Position numbers and translations under genes: made by a program. A model generated the notes under the pieces. That model was not told where the DNA came from, did not search any database, and worked only from the letters and a program-made list of their open reading frames with translations. 64,000 nucleotides of DNA from Schizophyllum amplum (lineage: Eukaryota > Basidiomycota > Agaricomycetes > Agaricales > Schizophyllaceae). The stretch spans positions 2,604,001 to 2,668,000 of the forward strand of contig VDMD01000001.1 in assembly GCA_007026445.1 (NCBI GenBank), written 5' to 3'. The first letter of the stretch is position 1; every line of letters starts with the position of its first letter. Shown here one piece after another: positions 10,551 through 23,750 of this stretch.

Positions 10551-10560
10551 GTATATAAGG
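10551..10560 (+). promoter_or_regulatory. TATA box of the GH5 gene
   Basis: GTATATAAGG lies about 60 bp upstream of the mannanase ATG, a normal distance for a fungal core promoter. Confidence 0.6.
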
Positions 10561-10619
10561 TCAGCTGTAGGACGCACGCTTGCCCAGATCAACCTCCCTC
10601 CCTGCGTTCTCTTGCAAAA

Positions 10620-12592
10620 ATGACCAGGTCCACTTTGGCCTCCCTCTCCCTCGCGCTTTCTGTCGCACGCGCGACCCTCGCAGCTCCGGCTGCTACCGGC
10701 TTCGTCTCGACTTCCGGGACCAAGTTCACACTCGATGGGGAGACTTTTACGGTCGTCGGGTGCGCTTTTCTCTCCTTGCAGTAGAATGGACACTTCTCAC
10801 TGTCGCATGGCCAGGTCAAACTCGTATTGGGTCGGGCTGAACGGGTTCACCGTAGACGCCATGAACACTGCGTTCGCCGACATCGCGGCTGCGGGGGCGA
10901 CCACCGTGCGGACATGGTGAGTGTGATCTACCATATACTTAAGAGACGTTCCGCTGACCAACATGCACTGTAGGGGCTTCAACGAGGTCACCAGCTCTCC
11001 AGGCATACCCTACTATCAGAGCTGGTCCGGCTCGACCCCCACGGTCAACAATGGCACGGACGGGCTAGAAAACTTCGGTGCGGATCATCATACTAACAGT
11101 TCATTGCATGGCCCCGCTGAACTAATATTTGTGAAGACAACGTCGTGTCCGCCGCGGCCGCTAACGGCCTGAAGCTCGTAGTCGCGTTGTGAGTGGCATC
11201 TCACCACCAGAGGGTTTTGACAATATTGGAGTCTGCTCACACAAGTGGCATGCTGCAGGACAAACAATTGGTGAGTAGCCTTTTTCTTGAGACTTGTTCG
11301 GCGATTACAGGAATGGTAGCTGACGCCCTGTAAAAACAGGGCTGACTACGGTGGCATGGACGTCTACACAAAGCAAATCCTGGGTTCCTCCAATGACCAC
11401 GACGCGTTCTATACTAACGAGGATATCAAGGTGGGTACTCACATGATCATGCCGTTGCAGACGTGTGCGCATTACAATATGTCCCCCGTTATACCTTCAC
11501 TCCCGCTATTTATCCGATCTCACACGCTTTCCGCAGACGGCCTACAAGGACTATATCAACACCTTCGTCTCGCGCTACGTCGACGAGCCGACCATTGCCG
11601 CATGGGAGCTCGCGAACGAGCCGCGCTGCAAGGGCAGCCCTGGGTATGTTGAATCTTTCTTCCCGCCGTAGCATTTTCTCTCGAGTCCCCTTGGCATTTT
11701 CCCGTACTAACCGCTACTCCAGCACATCCTCCGGCACCTGCACCACGACCACAATCACCGATTGGATCTCGGAGATCTCTGCGTATATCAAGTCTATTGA
11801 CAGCAACCACCTCGTTGGCGTCGGCGACGAAGGATTCTTCAACGACCCCGGAAACCCGTCGTATCCGTACCAGTACGTCTCTCATACCGTCGGCGCTACT
11901 GCATCGGTCGCTACTTCTGCTTTCAGGCGTCCTACGCCATAGCTGAAGCTCTCATCTTGCCTTCATGTCTGACGCTTACTCCCACAGGGGTGGCGAAGGC
12001 ATCGACTTTGACGCCAACCTCGCTATTGCCACCATTGACTTTGGGACCTTCCACGCGTATCCGGTGCGTAATCTCCACTCTTCGCCCTACACATCCGCTT
12101 ACTGCCTTATTTATTTTTGCCTAGGAGAGCTGGGGTCAAACAGCCGGTACGTAATTTATTGCTGGGCCCCCCGGTGTTTTGCGCTCCCTCCCTCAGGTCC
12201 TATCTTCCTCATCTCCCTCATTATCACATCTTCCTCATCCTCAGATCCTCAAGCATGGGGCGTTCAGTGGATCGCCGACCACGCCACTTCACAAGAGAGC
12301 GCCGGCAAGCCCGTGATCATCGAGGAGTTCGGCGTGACGGCCGACCAGGTGACAGTGTACACAGCGTGGCTGGACGAGGTGGTCTCGTCAGGGCTTGCGG
12401 GCGACCTGATCTGGTCGGTATTTTCACCAAGGCAGTGATCATGAAAGCCGGTCTGACGTTCTTCTTCACAGGCAAGCGGGCTCGCACCTGTCCGCGGGCG
12501 ATACGGCCGACGATGGCTTCGCAATCTTCCCGGACGACCCGGTGTATCCACTACTCCAATCCCACGCCGAGGAGCTGAAGAGCCGCGGATGA
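10620..12592 (+). CDS. Endo-1,4-beta-mannanase, GH5 family
   Basis: Secreted enzyme that cleaves internal mannan linkages. Twelve exons: 10620-10759, 10815-10916, 10974-11077, 11137-11188, 11259-11270, 11340-11430, 11537-11643, 11723-11872, 11988-12063, 12125-12146, 12245-12413, 12472-12592, giving 381 aa. A signal peptide ([15 protein letters not shown]) leads into [13 protein letters not shown], then [23 protein letters not shown], the acid/base motif [12 protein letters not shown] (Glu of NEP), FHAYPESW, and the nucleophile motif PVIIEEFGV. This order is the GH5 subfamily 7 mannanase pattern. No carbohydrate-binding module is attached. Exon 5 is only 12 nt and exon 10 is 22 nt; all phases agree. 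The TATA box at 10551 supports this start. Confidence 0.92.
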
Positions 12593-12805
12593 ACGCGCGC
12601 GGTCGGTGAGAGCTCGGTAGCTTTGGCAACAAATTGGGCTTTGTTTCGGTTGTACGCAGTAAGTACTTGGATATGTGTACTAGGATAGGTTTATACGACA
12701 AATAAGTATGAATATCGATAGTGTGTAGGTATTTTCGTGTATCCCTGGGACAGAAAACAAGTTTTCAATTTCCAGTAGCATGATGTCGAGCAGTAGTTCT
12801 GTTCA

Positions 12806-14468
12806 TCAAGACGAGCTCTCTGGCACCCATCCGCATTTCTCGAAGTCGCCTTCACCGTTATTTCGCGCATACGCCTGACTCTCGACAAAGGCGTCCAGTG
12901 TGCACGTCCCGTCCCCAGATCCGCAGAACTCAAGCGGCTGCAACGCATCGTTGACAAGCACGCGCACGTACGTCTCCTCGCCACATGCAAGGCGCTCCGT
13001 GACCATCCGCGCCGCGAAGGGCACCAGGTTCGCCGCGCGCCATGTCCGCGATGCGTCAGGGCTCGTCGGATCCAGTGCCGTAGTCTGAGGGAAGAGACCC
13101 ATGGCGGAGTAGATCGCGATCATCTGGTTGTCGTGCGAGAAGTCGGCGTAGATGGTGCGGTCGAGGGGGAACGTTTCATTCGATGAGTCGAGCGTGCGGT
13201 TCGTCTGGGTGTTGTCCACGACGGCCTCGCCGGTAAGGCGCGCGATGAGCTCGTTGATGTACCCCACGCCTTGCACGCGGCCGAGCTCCTGACCATATCT
13301 GTAGGACGAGCAGACGTTAGCGGCAATATACGGCTGAATATGAAGGGGGTGTCTACCCTGTCCCGTAGTACTTGTCGAGGTCTCCGACGTACGCGAAGCC
13401 CTCGAATTCATCTTCCGTGAACAGGTCGCAGAACGGGCTCGGGGTCTCTTTCGCCAGTGTGTCGAAGGAGCACATGGACATGAGATTGTAAATGTTGGTC
13501 GCGGTTAGGTTGGCGCCGATGGCGGCGGAATTCAAGCGCTCGACGATGGGAGCCGCAAAAATCGACGTCCACTGGTCTGTCTGCGCATCCGAGTCGCCTA
13601 CATTGGGGCACATGGCGTCGTCGAGCGTATCATTGAGCTGGCAAAGAGTGAGAATGGCGACAATGACCAGCGTGTGCGCTTACCTCCTCGGAGATTATGA
13701 GGTTCAAGGTAGGATTGAAGAAGTAGTCAGATGCAGCCGAGAATCCTGTCGATGGGTTAGTACGGCGCTGAGAATGCATGCAAAACTATTACCAGCGGTC
13801 CAGTTTGTGGCGCTGTCCACGACCCGGTCGGATCCAGAAGCGCGTACAAAAGGGATCGCATCATCGGATACCAGCGCGTTGTATCGTGCAAAGATCTCTG
13901 CGCCTGCATCATAGGATCTGACGAACGTTCGTCAACGGCGCGCTGCGCCGCCTCTCAATTTAATTGTAAGCTTACTCTTCGGCGCCAGCGCGTATCAATG
14001 TCGACACGCCAAGATCATAGGAATAGTTGGCAAGGAAAGCGGCCTTCGCGTCGGTGAATTCAGTCACGTTGTCGAACTGAGCGAGCGCTTCCAATATGCG
14101 CTCCGTCGCACCATTGGTCGGGTACCGGGCGCCGTGTCTCTCGATCTATAGAGCGTCAGCGTCGTCGTGCGGTCATAGCACGCATTGAAGACATACAACG
14201 TTGACCTGGGCGAGGCGCGTGAGTCTAAGGAATGGCGAGTATGATACAGGCCTCTCACCTGACTGATCTCGCAGTCGTCGGGCGGAGATTGATAAGGCGT
14301 AGTAGCAAAATAAGGCGAGTACTGCCCCCATGTCTGGTTGAGCGATGCTCGCGGGGCGAGATGGGTCACGGAGAATCCCATTCTGCGCCCGGGGAGGACC
14401 GCGACCGTCGAGGCGACGAACAGCGACGCTACGACGAGGGAGAGTAGACTGTAGCGGAAGAGTGCCAT
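12806..14468 (-). CDS. Phytase, histidine acid phosphatase family
   Basis: Releases phosphate from phytate outside the cell. Seven exons (14468-14259, 14205-14197, 14145-13976, 13917-13793, 13745-13684, 13637-13357, 13298-12806) encode 449 aa. After a signal peptide (SLLSLVVASLFVASTVAV) comes QYSPYF, the catalytic VNVIERHGARYPTN with nucleophile His, GSDRVVDSATNW, the VGDLDKYYGTGYGQELG block, and the proton-donor motif DFSHDNQM. Cysteines at expected spacings (DDCEIS, AMCPN, SMCSF, SPFCDLF, LACGEE, LEFCGSGDGTC, EKCGW) match fungal phytases. Several N-x-S/T sites are present. Exon 2 is a 9-nt microexon coding VNV just before the catalytic loop. The gene converges on the GH5 gene, 213 bp apart. 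Confidence 0.93.
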
Positions 14469-14500
14469 GAGTTGTTGAGGTCCCCGAACATTGTTGCCAT

Positions 14501-14513
14501 CCTTTTTATATGG
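14501..14513 (-). promoter_or_regulatory. TATA box of the phytase gene
   Basis: On the minus strand CCATATAAAAAGG lies about 40 bp upstream of the phytase ATG at 14468. Confidence 0.6.
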
Positions 14514-15019
14514 CGCTGGCGACCGCGTGGCACGAGAGCCGTAGTCATGTACAAACGTGTGTGTATGCCAACGGGGAGCACAATAGGGCGGCCGGTTGTC
14601 CTCCATGCGTTCGTGAGGACCTTCTCGGCTAGTACGTGCCTCTCATGAGAGACCAGCCTCGCGATGCTGGAGGGGGAAAGGAGCAGAGCAGAACAGAAGC
14701 CGCGCGCGTATATCAACATGGCGGATGCAGATTAACTAGCACTGCTTTCGGATCGCGGTGAGGCGGCTCCCACAGTCCCACGTGATATTGACAGTTACCA
14801 AATATGGTATGCTTTGTTATGTAGCAGCGAAGGCAGAGCGAGGGTGTCTGGAAGGTATGCGAGGCAGGAAGATAGTATATAAATTATAACGGGTGTGAGT
14901 ACGTGTACGACCGAAAATATACTGGGCGAAAGCAGATCCAAATGTACAATGTGAGTAAGGACGAGATACACCGAAGTCCGTGGGCAGCCCGTTGGGTAAA
15001 GATGCGATTGAGGCCATGT
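14514..15019. other. Intergenic region, phytase promoter and Arf-GEF 3' flank
   Basis: About 0.5 kb with no coding frame I can support. It should contain the distal phytase promoter and the 3' UTR of the Sec7-PH gene. Confidence 0.35.
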
Positions 15020-18000
15020 TCAATCTTCGTCAGCGCCCACTTCAGCCGTCTCGCGGCGGTGCTGATGCTTCGAGGGCGGCTGCGGTGGTAGGCCAGGCGT
15101 CGTCGGCTCATCCGTCTCCGTAATTGTCTCTTCGCCTAAGCCTTTCCATGACCTGGACTTGATAGTCGACGACGCCGCGGCTTCCTCCTCCTGGCCTTTG
15201 AGCGCCCTTTCCAGTGCTAGGGAACATCAGTAAGCGTGAGTCATGTAAAGCATGAGCAAAACATACCCTTTTCGCCGCGTTTCTTCAGCCGCAGCTGCAT
15301 GCCCGCCTGCAGCGAATCGATATACGAGTCGTATTTCACAATCTCCGTCAACAGGTACTGCGATTTCTTCTCCCAGTTCGCTAGCGCCTTCATGGCGTTC
15401 GGCCCCTTGGGCTGGTACTGCATCACGTCAGTGCACGAACGCTTCCCACATAAATGTAAGACATACCAGCTGCATCATGGGTTCGCGCAGCTCGTTATGC
15501 ACTTGCAAGTCCGCCTTCATGTTCTCCACGTGCTTCTGCAGCGCCTCCATTTGCGTCTCCTCGTCGTGCACGCTCGAGACGGCGGATGGGATGGGGGGCT
15601 TCCAGTCGTTGATGAACGTCCGGTCCTGGAAAGGCGAGTGCCCATGAGGCGCGCGAAGGGTAGCCGCGCCCTCCTTCCACCCATACTTGCTGCGGCTACT
15701 CCGCCCACTCACCACGCTCGCCGCGTCGGAAGTGTCCCGCACGGAGTCCCCATCCGACTGTGACCGCTCGTGCGTGACTGGGTCGAGTACGCGATTCCAG
15801 CCGTATTCCATGTTGGACACGCCGCCCGCGAGGGGCTCCTTGCTCGTTCGTGCAGCCCAATAGTTGCAAGTGGAGACCCACTCGTTCACCAGTTCCTCGG
15901 TACCGGCCTGGAAGAAGTACACGCAACCGCTCGAGAGCGTGAGAACCATGCAGTGAGGCCGCTGCCGATTATAACCTGGTGGCGGAAGCGCATGCGCAAG
16001 CGAGTGCGACAAGTGGACACTGCCGACAGAGTTGGCGTTTGACTGGAAAATGAACCATCGATGAACGGGAGCGAAGTGTGTACAAGAAGGGCCAACGTAC
16101 CAGCCAGTTACCGCCACCGACCACACTCGAGCTGGCGGATCCTTCACCGAACGTAAACATATTTAGCTCGCCAACTTGAATGACAACAAAGACATCGAGC
16201 CATGACTTGTCCTTGGCCCGCTTGCCAGTCGCCTCCCAGTACTGCTTCCGGCAGAGCATACCCTCCTTCGCCCACGGTGCACCAAGGAGGGCCAGCTCCT
16301 CATCCGTAATGCTGATGGTGGTATCAGAGGAGTCACGACTGTGTCCGCTGCGATGATCGTCATCCTCCTGAGTCTCCCGAATGATCGTGTGCGACAGGTT
16401 CGACGCAAATCCAAGCGTTGGCTGCAGGAAGGATGAGCTGGAGCCGTACAACGCCTTACACCAGCATCAGCCAGCGTGCATGATACATATAGCGCGTACG
16501 GTGCTCACCTCATGCGTCGACGCTGCAAAACTCGGCGATGGGCTTGCACGGCCGTCGATACTGCTATTGCTGCTATATGGGCTGCTCCCACTGTTCGGTG
16601 GGCCCATGAGCGACTGCAGACCGCGGATACTGCCGCGCTTGAAAGATGCAAGGCGATCTGGCTGTGCTCGCAAACTTCGGTTGCGGGCAATCGCTGATCC
16701 AGGGCTCAGCGAAGAGCTCGAGGATCGCGACATGCTGCTACCTAAGGGTTGCAGGATCTGCTGGTTCTTGATCGCTGTGTACATTTCCTGAAAGGCAAAT
16801 CAGTAATGCCACGTAGAGTGCCACAAAAGGTATGTACCTTGAGGAGACTCGCAAGCTCGTCCTCCCAGTCTTTCCCGTAGAGCCGTGTATTTGGCGCTGC
16901 CGCCTTCGATTCCTGCGGTTGAGACACGGACACTGACGGTGTGCTTCCGTTCGGCGACTCGCCGATGTCGCTTGACGTCAAACAGGGCGAAGCGAGGGTC
17001 GCACCCAGTACAGTTTCCCTGGAGATGCTGTTCCAGCTCGTTATACTGTCGCTACGCTTGTTCCGATGGTAGCCTTCGACAGTATTTTCCGAGCGCAGGC
17101 TGTCTTGGTCGTCCATACTGTCAGGCGACGCCGGGCTTGATGGCTGGATCTGCATCTGGATGGCGGTGACGGTGTTGCGAACGAACTGGTTGCGAGACAT
17201 GCGGGTGACAAGATCGGCGACATGAAGATCGGTGTTGAGGAGGAGGAGGGAGTAGGAGACAGCGTGCACGATATCTGTGCATGGAGATGCATCAGTATAG
17301 CTGTACAGTGTTTAACCCAGAAGAGATTGACGTACTGGCGCTGCCGTATACCGTATTCGGATTGCATTCCCAGTAGCGTCCGCTGAACTCCTCCAGAATT
17401 CTGTCCACTTGCTGCGTCTCGGCTTTCAAGAAAAGCTTGGAGCATAATCGACTGTACAGATCAGATCAATGCAAAGCAGAGCAAGGAAGGAAAAGAAGTA
17501 TACCGGAACGCCATATCAAGCCGCAAGTTCGAGAAGTCAAAGTTAGCCATATAATGGCGTAGGGCGACTTTGTTGATGAGGCCACTGGCATTATGTGTCA
17601 GTGGATGTCACAATGAGAGCAGACTGTACGCACTGTCCACCCAGCCACTCCGCAATCTTCTCCTTCGCCAGGAACTCCTCATCCTCGTTCCAACACCGCG
17701 TCGCCAGCTCCTTACCCCGCTGGTCCATGTCAGCCGTCTCGGAGGACCTCGACATACCATCATCGTTTTGCGAGCTCTTGCGCTTGTATGAGCCAGACAG
17801 CAAGTCCGGCGAGCCTATGACACGCGTCGACGAGCGCCGTTCCCGGGGCAGGCGCATTTCCTCTGGCGGGATGATGAGGGATGGCTCCGAGCTTGAAGCA
17901 GTCGACCGATGCCGCATCCGGGTCGGGTCGCGCGTGTAGGCCAGTCCGGGTCCGCGCAAAGGGCTGCTTCCCGGGCGCACGCGCACGGGCGATGGGCCGA

Positions 18001-19813
18001 GCGAGCTTGGACGCATCGACGTCGTCGACGATCCCAGCGAGGGCTGGGTTGAGAACGAGCGCGTCGGGGTCGGCACCGCCGTGCTTGGGCGTGTCGGTGA
18101 TTCGTCGCGTTCGTAAGACTTGGGGGCGTAGGAGCCGGTGCTGCCTGTCTGCCGCTCGGACGAGTACGATTTGATGCTTGGGCGGCGCTCTTTCGGAGAA
18201 GCAACATCGCTGTCAGTCCTCGACCTATTATAGGCAGCGCGCCGGGCGGGGGTGCAGGGATCGCGGAGAGCAAGCGAGCCAGAGGAGACGGAGACCGGTT
18301 CCAGATTGAAAAGTTCACCTTTGAAGCCATCCAGTATTCCATCCAGTGTTGTGTTGCCGTCGCCAGCTTGTGGCTCTTCGAGCAGCGAGGATCGTGTAGG
18401 AGTCGCAGGAGTAGGTTTATCGAAGACGTTCTTGAGATCCACTTCACTGACGCTCATGCTTCGGCGCTTGGCAAATTTGCTCGTAATGGTGGGGTTGCCA
18501 GCCGACTGACGTCGCACGTTGGCTTCCACTGCGGTAGGCGCCGTGGGAGTGGTAGGCATGTCCTCCACAACGACCATGGAAGAGTCGATGTCGGCTTCTG
18601 AGGTGGGCGACCTGGGTGGAGATTGAATGGGAGGCAACGGCTTTGCAATATCTGGCAGTCGCGGCGAGGTGGTAAAGCTGTCCGCGATAGGTGAAGGGGA
18701 GTTGGGGGTCGATGGAGCCGTGGGCAGGGGAGGGACCGGCGGAGGAGGCTGAGACGGGGAGATGAAGGCTTGGTATAAAGACGTGGTAGACTTGTTGGAA
18801 GGAGAGGTATGAAGGGTATGTTCAGTTTTCTGAATATCCATCTTGTCAGCCATTGAGTGGTGCCCCGGGCGCAATCCACGCACCGAGCGATCACCGCGGA
18901 CCGTCCCCTGTGAGAACATCCTCCCCAAAAACGCGCTCGTCTTCTCCCTGACTGAGTTCTTGTTTGGCTAACGAAAAGGAAAGAGTCAGTGGCTGTGGGC
19001 GAAGCGACCAAGACACGATATCCTGACCTTTTGGCTGTTCTCCCTCGGCTTGCCATCGCGCGGACTAGCAAGCACCCAGTCGGGACTCGCGTCGCGCTGC
19101 TTGCTTAGTGTCCTGTGGCTCTTGCGCACGGGCGTCACTGGCGCGGGGGCAGGTGAGTTTGGCTGCATCGTCGTCGACGAGCGCGGGCGCGTGCTTCCGC
19201 CCGCGGTGGGCAAAGGCGGCGCTGGATCGTCGCGCCTCTGCAGCTTCTCCGCCCTGAGACTGGCGCTCACAGTGCCGCCGCGCTCACGGGCCTTGCGCAT
19301 GAGTGTGGCCAGATCGGGGCTGCTGCTGGTGCCCGTCGAGCGGTACATGGAGCGGCGGTTTGCGTGGCGCTCGCTGTCGGCCGCGTCGTAAAATACGTCC
19401 TGCGAGGATGATGCGGATGGCGGGCGCGTCGAGTCCGACTCCGGCTGGGAGTCCTGGTCTGCGGGCTGCTGGCTGGGCGTCGGTGGGACGACGATGGGTG
19501 TCGGTGGCTGCCTGGCTGGGGTGCGCGTGCTGGACGAGGCGGGCGAGTCCATTCCGCTCCTGCTGCGCGACGACGCGGGGCTGTCCATGCCGAGCGCGCT
19601 GACGTCCGACTCCTTGAGTTTGTGTGTGGTGTCCTCTGAGCGCAGCGCTTCCTCGAAATCCATGTTCGTGCGCGACGCTCGCCGCTCTGGCTGCGAGTTT
19701 CCGTTCAAGGTTCTGGAGCTGACTCCGGCCTGAAGACCTGTGGGGAACGCGCTCGGTGGTCCAGCCTGTCGCGGGCCACCCGGGCGCGGGCCCTGGCGAA
19801 AGAGTGAAGTCAT
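15020..19813 (-). CDS. Sec7 and PH domain Arf guanine-nucleotide exchange factor (EFA6/PSD-like)
   Basis: Activates Arf-type GTPases at membranes by nucleotide exchange. Ten exons (19813-19028, 18967-17634, 17584-17504, 17451-17336, 17274-16838, 16787-16509, 16454-16101, 16042-15467, 15417-15267, 15216-15020) encode 1,436 aa. The first ~620 residues are disordered, rich in Ser/Pro/Arg. The Sec7 domain begins RCWNEDEEFLAKEKIAEWLG, continues with RHYMANFDFSNLRLDMAFR and ends around SYSLLLLNTDLHVAD. The usual catalytic Glu loop is thus near its normal site. A PH domain follows at about residues 1030-1180 (AKEGMLCRKQYWEATGKRAK ... FFQAGTEELVNEWVSTCNYW), then a coiled coil. The order Sec7-PH-coiled coil is that of the EFA6/PSD family. 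A few cysteines, no membrane span. Confidence 0.88.
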
Positions 19814-20368
19814 GGGATGGGGGGAACAGTCCGAGCTGGCGCTCGCGCAAACGGGCCACGGCTGCAGCAATCAAAAAGGGCAAAGGTACTGAGAAATGAG
19901 AAATGAGATGCACGCAGCCCGGATAATGCGGCTTTCCGGTATCTAATCGACCCTTTCATTGACAGCCCCCCCCTTTCTCGCGCGCGTGCATAAAGCGGAG
20001 TAATATTCCAGCTGCGCCGGAGGCCAGTGCCTAAGGTAGACATGTACCATTAGTATAAGACGTGTTCAGCGTGCTCTCTAACCAACTACGAAGTACAAGC
20101 AGCATATGTATCGCGCGGGCGCTGTCAGGAGGGGGACATGAGTAATAGAAAACCGGTGAGTATACTGAAGAGTGAGATCAGAGTGAGATACGTATGAGAC
20201 CGACGCTGAGAATGGGAATGAGCTAGCTACGCAGTAGGAATACATCTACAAGAACATCTCGCATCGTTCAATAAAAATGAGAGAACAACAAACAACAAAC
20301 AGCAGCACAGGTCGCATAAGAATTATAACTTGCCAATGCCAGATCCTGGATCCCCCAAGTAAAACCCC
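19814..20368. other. Intergenic region, Arf-GEF promoter / areA 3' flank
   Basis: About 0.55 kb. No coding frame or repeat; 20160-20340 is AT-richer and is probably the areA-like 3' UTR. Confidence 0.35.
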
Positions 20369-23300
20369 TCACTCGCGGCGCAAGCCTGCCGACGCCTGGA
20401 GCGATGTGGATGTCCGTCGCTGGCGCTTCATCGCCAGCCCATTGCCCGATCCTGTCATCCCAACACGGTGTCCGCCCACCACCCCAGAATTCGACTGCGA
20501 CCGCGGTCGATTGGCCGTCTTCGTGGCGCCCGTGCTGTTCTTCCTGTTCCCACCACTTGGTACGCCCGAAGCACGATTCCTAGCGCCAGCCATGTCAGCA
20601 CACGCCCCACGTCACACAAGCGAACCAACTCACCGCTTCTTGATTACGTCTGTCTTCAGCGACAAAGGGCGAACGACACCGTGCAGTTTCTGGAAAGGCA
20701 AAATGAGCTCCACATCCACCCTAAGAACGTGCAGGAACTCACGTAGAACAAACCACATGCGTTGCCTGTGAGATGAAGCAGGTTAGCGCACGTCCGTATA
20801 TAAGGAAGGCGATACACACAGAGCGGCTGACCCTCCGGGTCCCTTCTCCACAACGGCGTATTCGTCGTCTGGCAATTCGTGCACAGAATCGGCGCCGCAT
20901 CCCCATCGTCGCTCCCACTCTTGCCCTGCTGCCCTCCGAGAGCAGCCTCTCCACCTAGCTCGGGCGTGCTTGTCGTCGAGCGTCGCTCCTCGCCGTTGGG
21001 CGACTGCAGCGTCGGCAACGACTTCTTCCGCTGCGCGTTCTGCTTGAGTGGCACGTACTTGCGCTGCGCCTGTCTTCCCGATGGCGGCGCATCAGCCGAC
21101 GGCGGCGTCGACGCAGAGCTCGCTATATACGGCTCTGGCGAAGCGTTGGAGCTCGCATTCCACCCGTCGCTCGACGGGCTTGCGTGCTGCAGCCCGCTAC
21201 CAAAGTCGTTCTGCCCAACGCCGAGGATCTGCGTTGGGTCAACGTGCGTGTACCCGCCAGACGGCGAGCCGATGCCGCCAGCGTCCATGCCTGGCCCGTG
21301 GTACACGAGGCCCATGATCTGGCGGTAGTCGAGGCTGTCGTCCACGCCGGAGAGCCCGCCGGCGCTGAGGTGCGCGTAGCTCTCGGCCATGGCTGCGGCC
21401 GCTGCTGCAGCGCCGGCCGAAAGCTCGTTGTTCCCGGGCGAGCCTGCAAAGCCAGAGTTGCTGATTGACGACCTAGCCGATGAATGATGCGTATAGCGCC
21501 CTTCGCCCCCATCCCCGCCTGCGCCGTTGCCGATGCCATTCTCGAACATACCCACCTCGTACGAAGGGAACGAGAAGTTGAAGTTGGATGACGGGAACGG
21601 ACTGTTGCGCTCGTAGCGGTCGACGTCGCCGTGGAGTTGCGAGCCTAGGAGGTTATTGGGCACCGAGGCCGGGTCGCTCCGCAGCATACTCTCTGCATGC
21701 GGGGCGTCAGCACGTCGTTTCATGCCAGCGAGGGCGTCTGGGGAGAGGGGCTTGCCGTTGACTTGATGGCGTCCGCCGAGTCCGCCAAGAAGGCCTTCCT
21801 TTGACACAGTGTGGTCAAAGCTCGTCTTGCGAACGTGCCGCGGGAAAGTGCGCGAGTCGCTCGGGCTGGATCCGGGAGGTATCTTGGGGGCATGTAATCC
21901 GAGGGAGGGAAGGGAGGCGGGCATAAAGTTTGAGTTGTTGTAGGAGGACGGGAAGGGAGGGAAGTCGAGGGTGTTCGGGAAGCGATCGTGGCCCTCGAAG
22001 GAAGAGGCACCGGGCAAGGAGTTGGGCTCCTCGTAAACGGCGGATAGTTCACCGCTCGTAGAGGGGCCATAAGGGGGACTTCGTCTCGCTGCAGAGAGCA
22101 GAGATATCGACGACGGCAAGGAAGATGACGTAGGCTTCATGGACCGGTGATATGCTTCGTCGGGCGGGAACATGCTCGTGAACGAGTACCGGGACTCGTA
22201 CGACGTATTGGTGGGCATCATACCGTGCTGGTCGAACGTTGTGTTCTCGGGCGGACGTGATCTCGAACGACTTTGTGGCTTCCAGTCCATATCGATCCTT
22301 GAGCGAGAGCGACTGATAGCACGCCAGTCCATAGATATGTCGCGGGTCCTGTGATACAGTCAATGACGGTGCTCATGGTGCCATGACGAGGGGCAGGCAC
22401 TTACTCTGCTGGCTCTTCGTCGAGGCCGTCGGGGTCGGCGCCGTCGAAGCCCACGACTTTGACGCGGCTCCTGCCCTTCTCCGGTCTGCGGCCTCTGCCC
22501 ACTTCCTCAGCCGAGTTGCCTAGCGAACTGGGACCAGCCGCATCAGAAGCGTCCTGCGCAGGTGGCACGCTAAGCGCAGCGACCTCGGGAGACTGCGCCT
22601 CGCGCTTCGGGCCCAAGCTCTGCTCGATGAGCGGCGATGGCGTCTTGCCTTCGCTCCTGCCTGCTGCCTCCTCCTCTTCCTTCTTCTTCTTCAGAGTCAG
22701 CGCCATCATTCTCCACGTCAAGTTCTCCATCCGCTGTGCCTGGGGAAGCGTAGCCTTCTGCCTGGCGTACATTCTCCACACCTGCGCCGCCAGCGGGTCC
22801 TCCTTCGCCATCTTCTCTGGGTCGGGTTCGTCGTAGCTCTTCAGATCAGGCGAGCCCGCCCGAGGCGACGTGAACGAGCTGGAGGGCTGCTCGCTGGTGC
22901 GCTGGGCCGCCAGGAGGCCGCTGTCGAATAGATCGGTGAATGCCACGGACTTGGACTCGGCCGTGGGTGATAGAGGGGAAAGGGGGGAGTAGGCAAATGA
23001 GGATGCCTTCGCCGATGTAGGGGGCTCCGACGCTTCCGCAGACAGCTTGCGATTCCGGGTATCAGTCTGTGAAGTCTCTGACGCGGAGGACATCCAGAGT
23101 GACGGCGGCAAGCCGTTGATAGAGCGGTCGGAACTGTACGGTGCAGGACGTGGAAGAGAGGTATCTGAGGATTGCAGGGATCCGCTGAGTGAATGGCGAC
23201 CGTTGAGGCGATCAGAGTGGCTGTCGTCAAACTGCCTGCTCTGATCCTCGACGCGCGACAGAGCACTCAAGCCGAGCTTGTTGCGGGCGCCTTCGCTGAC

Positions 23301-23750
23301 AGCCGAATTAGAGCGAGGGAGATTGGGCCGTTGGTGTCGGAACTGGGGGGTGGAGTACGCCGACTGCGGTTGCGACCACGACCCTTGGTGATGGTCCATG
23401 GACGTGCGGACACTGAGATTGCTCGCCTGCCGAGAGTGGGTGGGAAGCGGATAGTGATCGTTGTAAGCTGGCGCAGGGAGACTCGACGGCTGAGCGTTGC
23501 CTGCGGCCTGAGGCGGCTGGATGGGCCCAAAGACGCCGTTAGCCTCGAGGGCAGCAAAAATGGAGGGATTGAGAGGGGCTGCGAATATGCTGCTCCAGTC
23601 GGTGCTGGAGGGACCCGGTCCTACGGCGTTCGGGCGCGGAGTGTGCTGGGCGCTGCTGTAGCCGTTCGAGGTCTGGCTCTGGCCCATGGCGGTCAGAGGC
23701 ATGGACTGCGACCAGGGGGATGAATGGGAAGAAGAAGGCATTGAAGCCAT
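20369..23750 (-). CDS. areA: AreA/NIT2-like GATA transcription factor
   Basis: Global nitrogen regulator that activates use of secondary nitrogen sources. Five exons (23750-22405, 22348-20820, 20765-20743, 20689-20634, 20579-20369) encode 1,054 aa. At about residues 310-350 lies the AreA-specific domain [15 protein letters not shown] ... [13 protein letters not shown]. The zinc finger near residue 945 reads [20 protein letters not shown], then [20 protein letters not shown], with a 17-residue loop, and the basic tail [11 protein letters not shown] follows. An intron splits the third zinc cysteine codon, and a 23-nt exon carries NACGLFY. The rest is Ser/Pro-rich and probably disordered. The upstream gap of 2.8 kb is long for this region and suggests complex regulation. 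The C-terminus does not obviously end in the AreA NmrA-binding motif. Confidence 0.9.

Noticed and set aside
10620..14468. A nutrient-acquisition gene cluster (GH5 plus phytase)
   Set aside because: Two adjacent convergent secreted enzymes are too few, and nothing indicates shared regulation.
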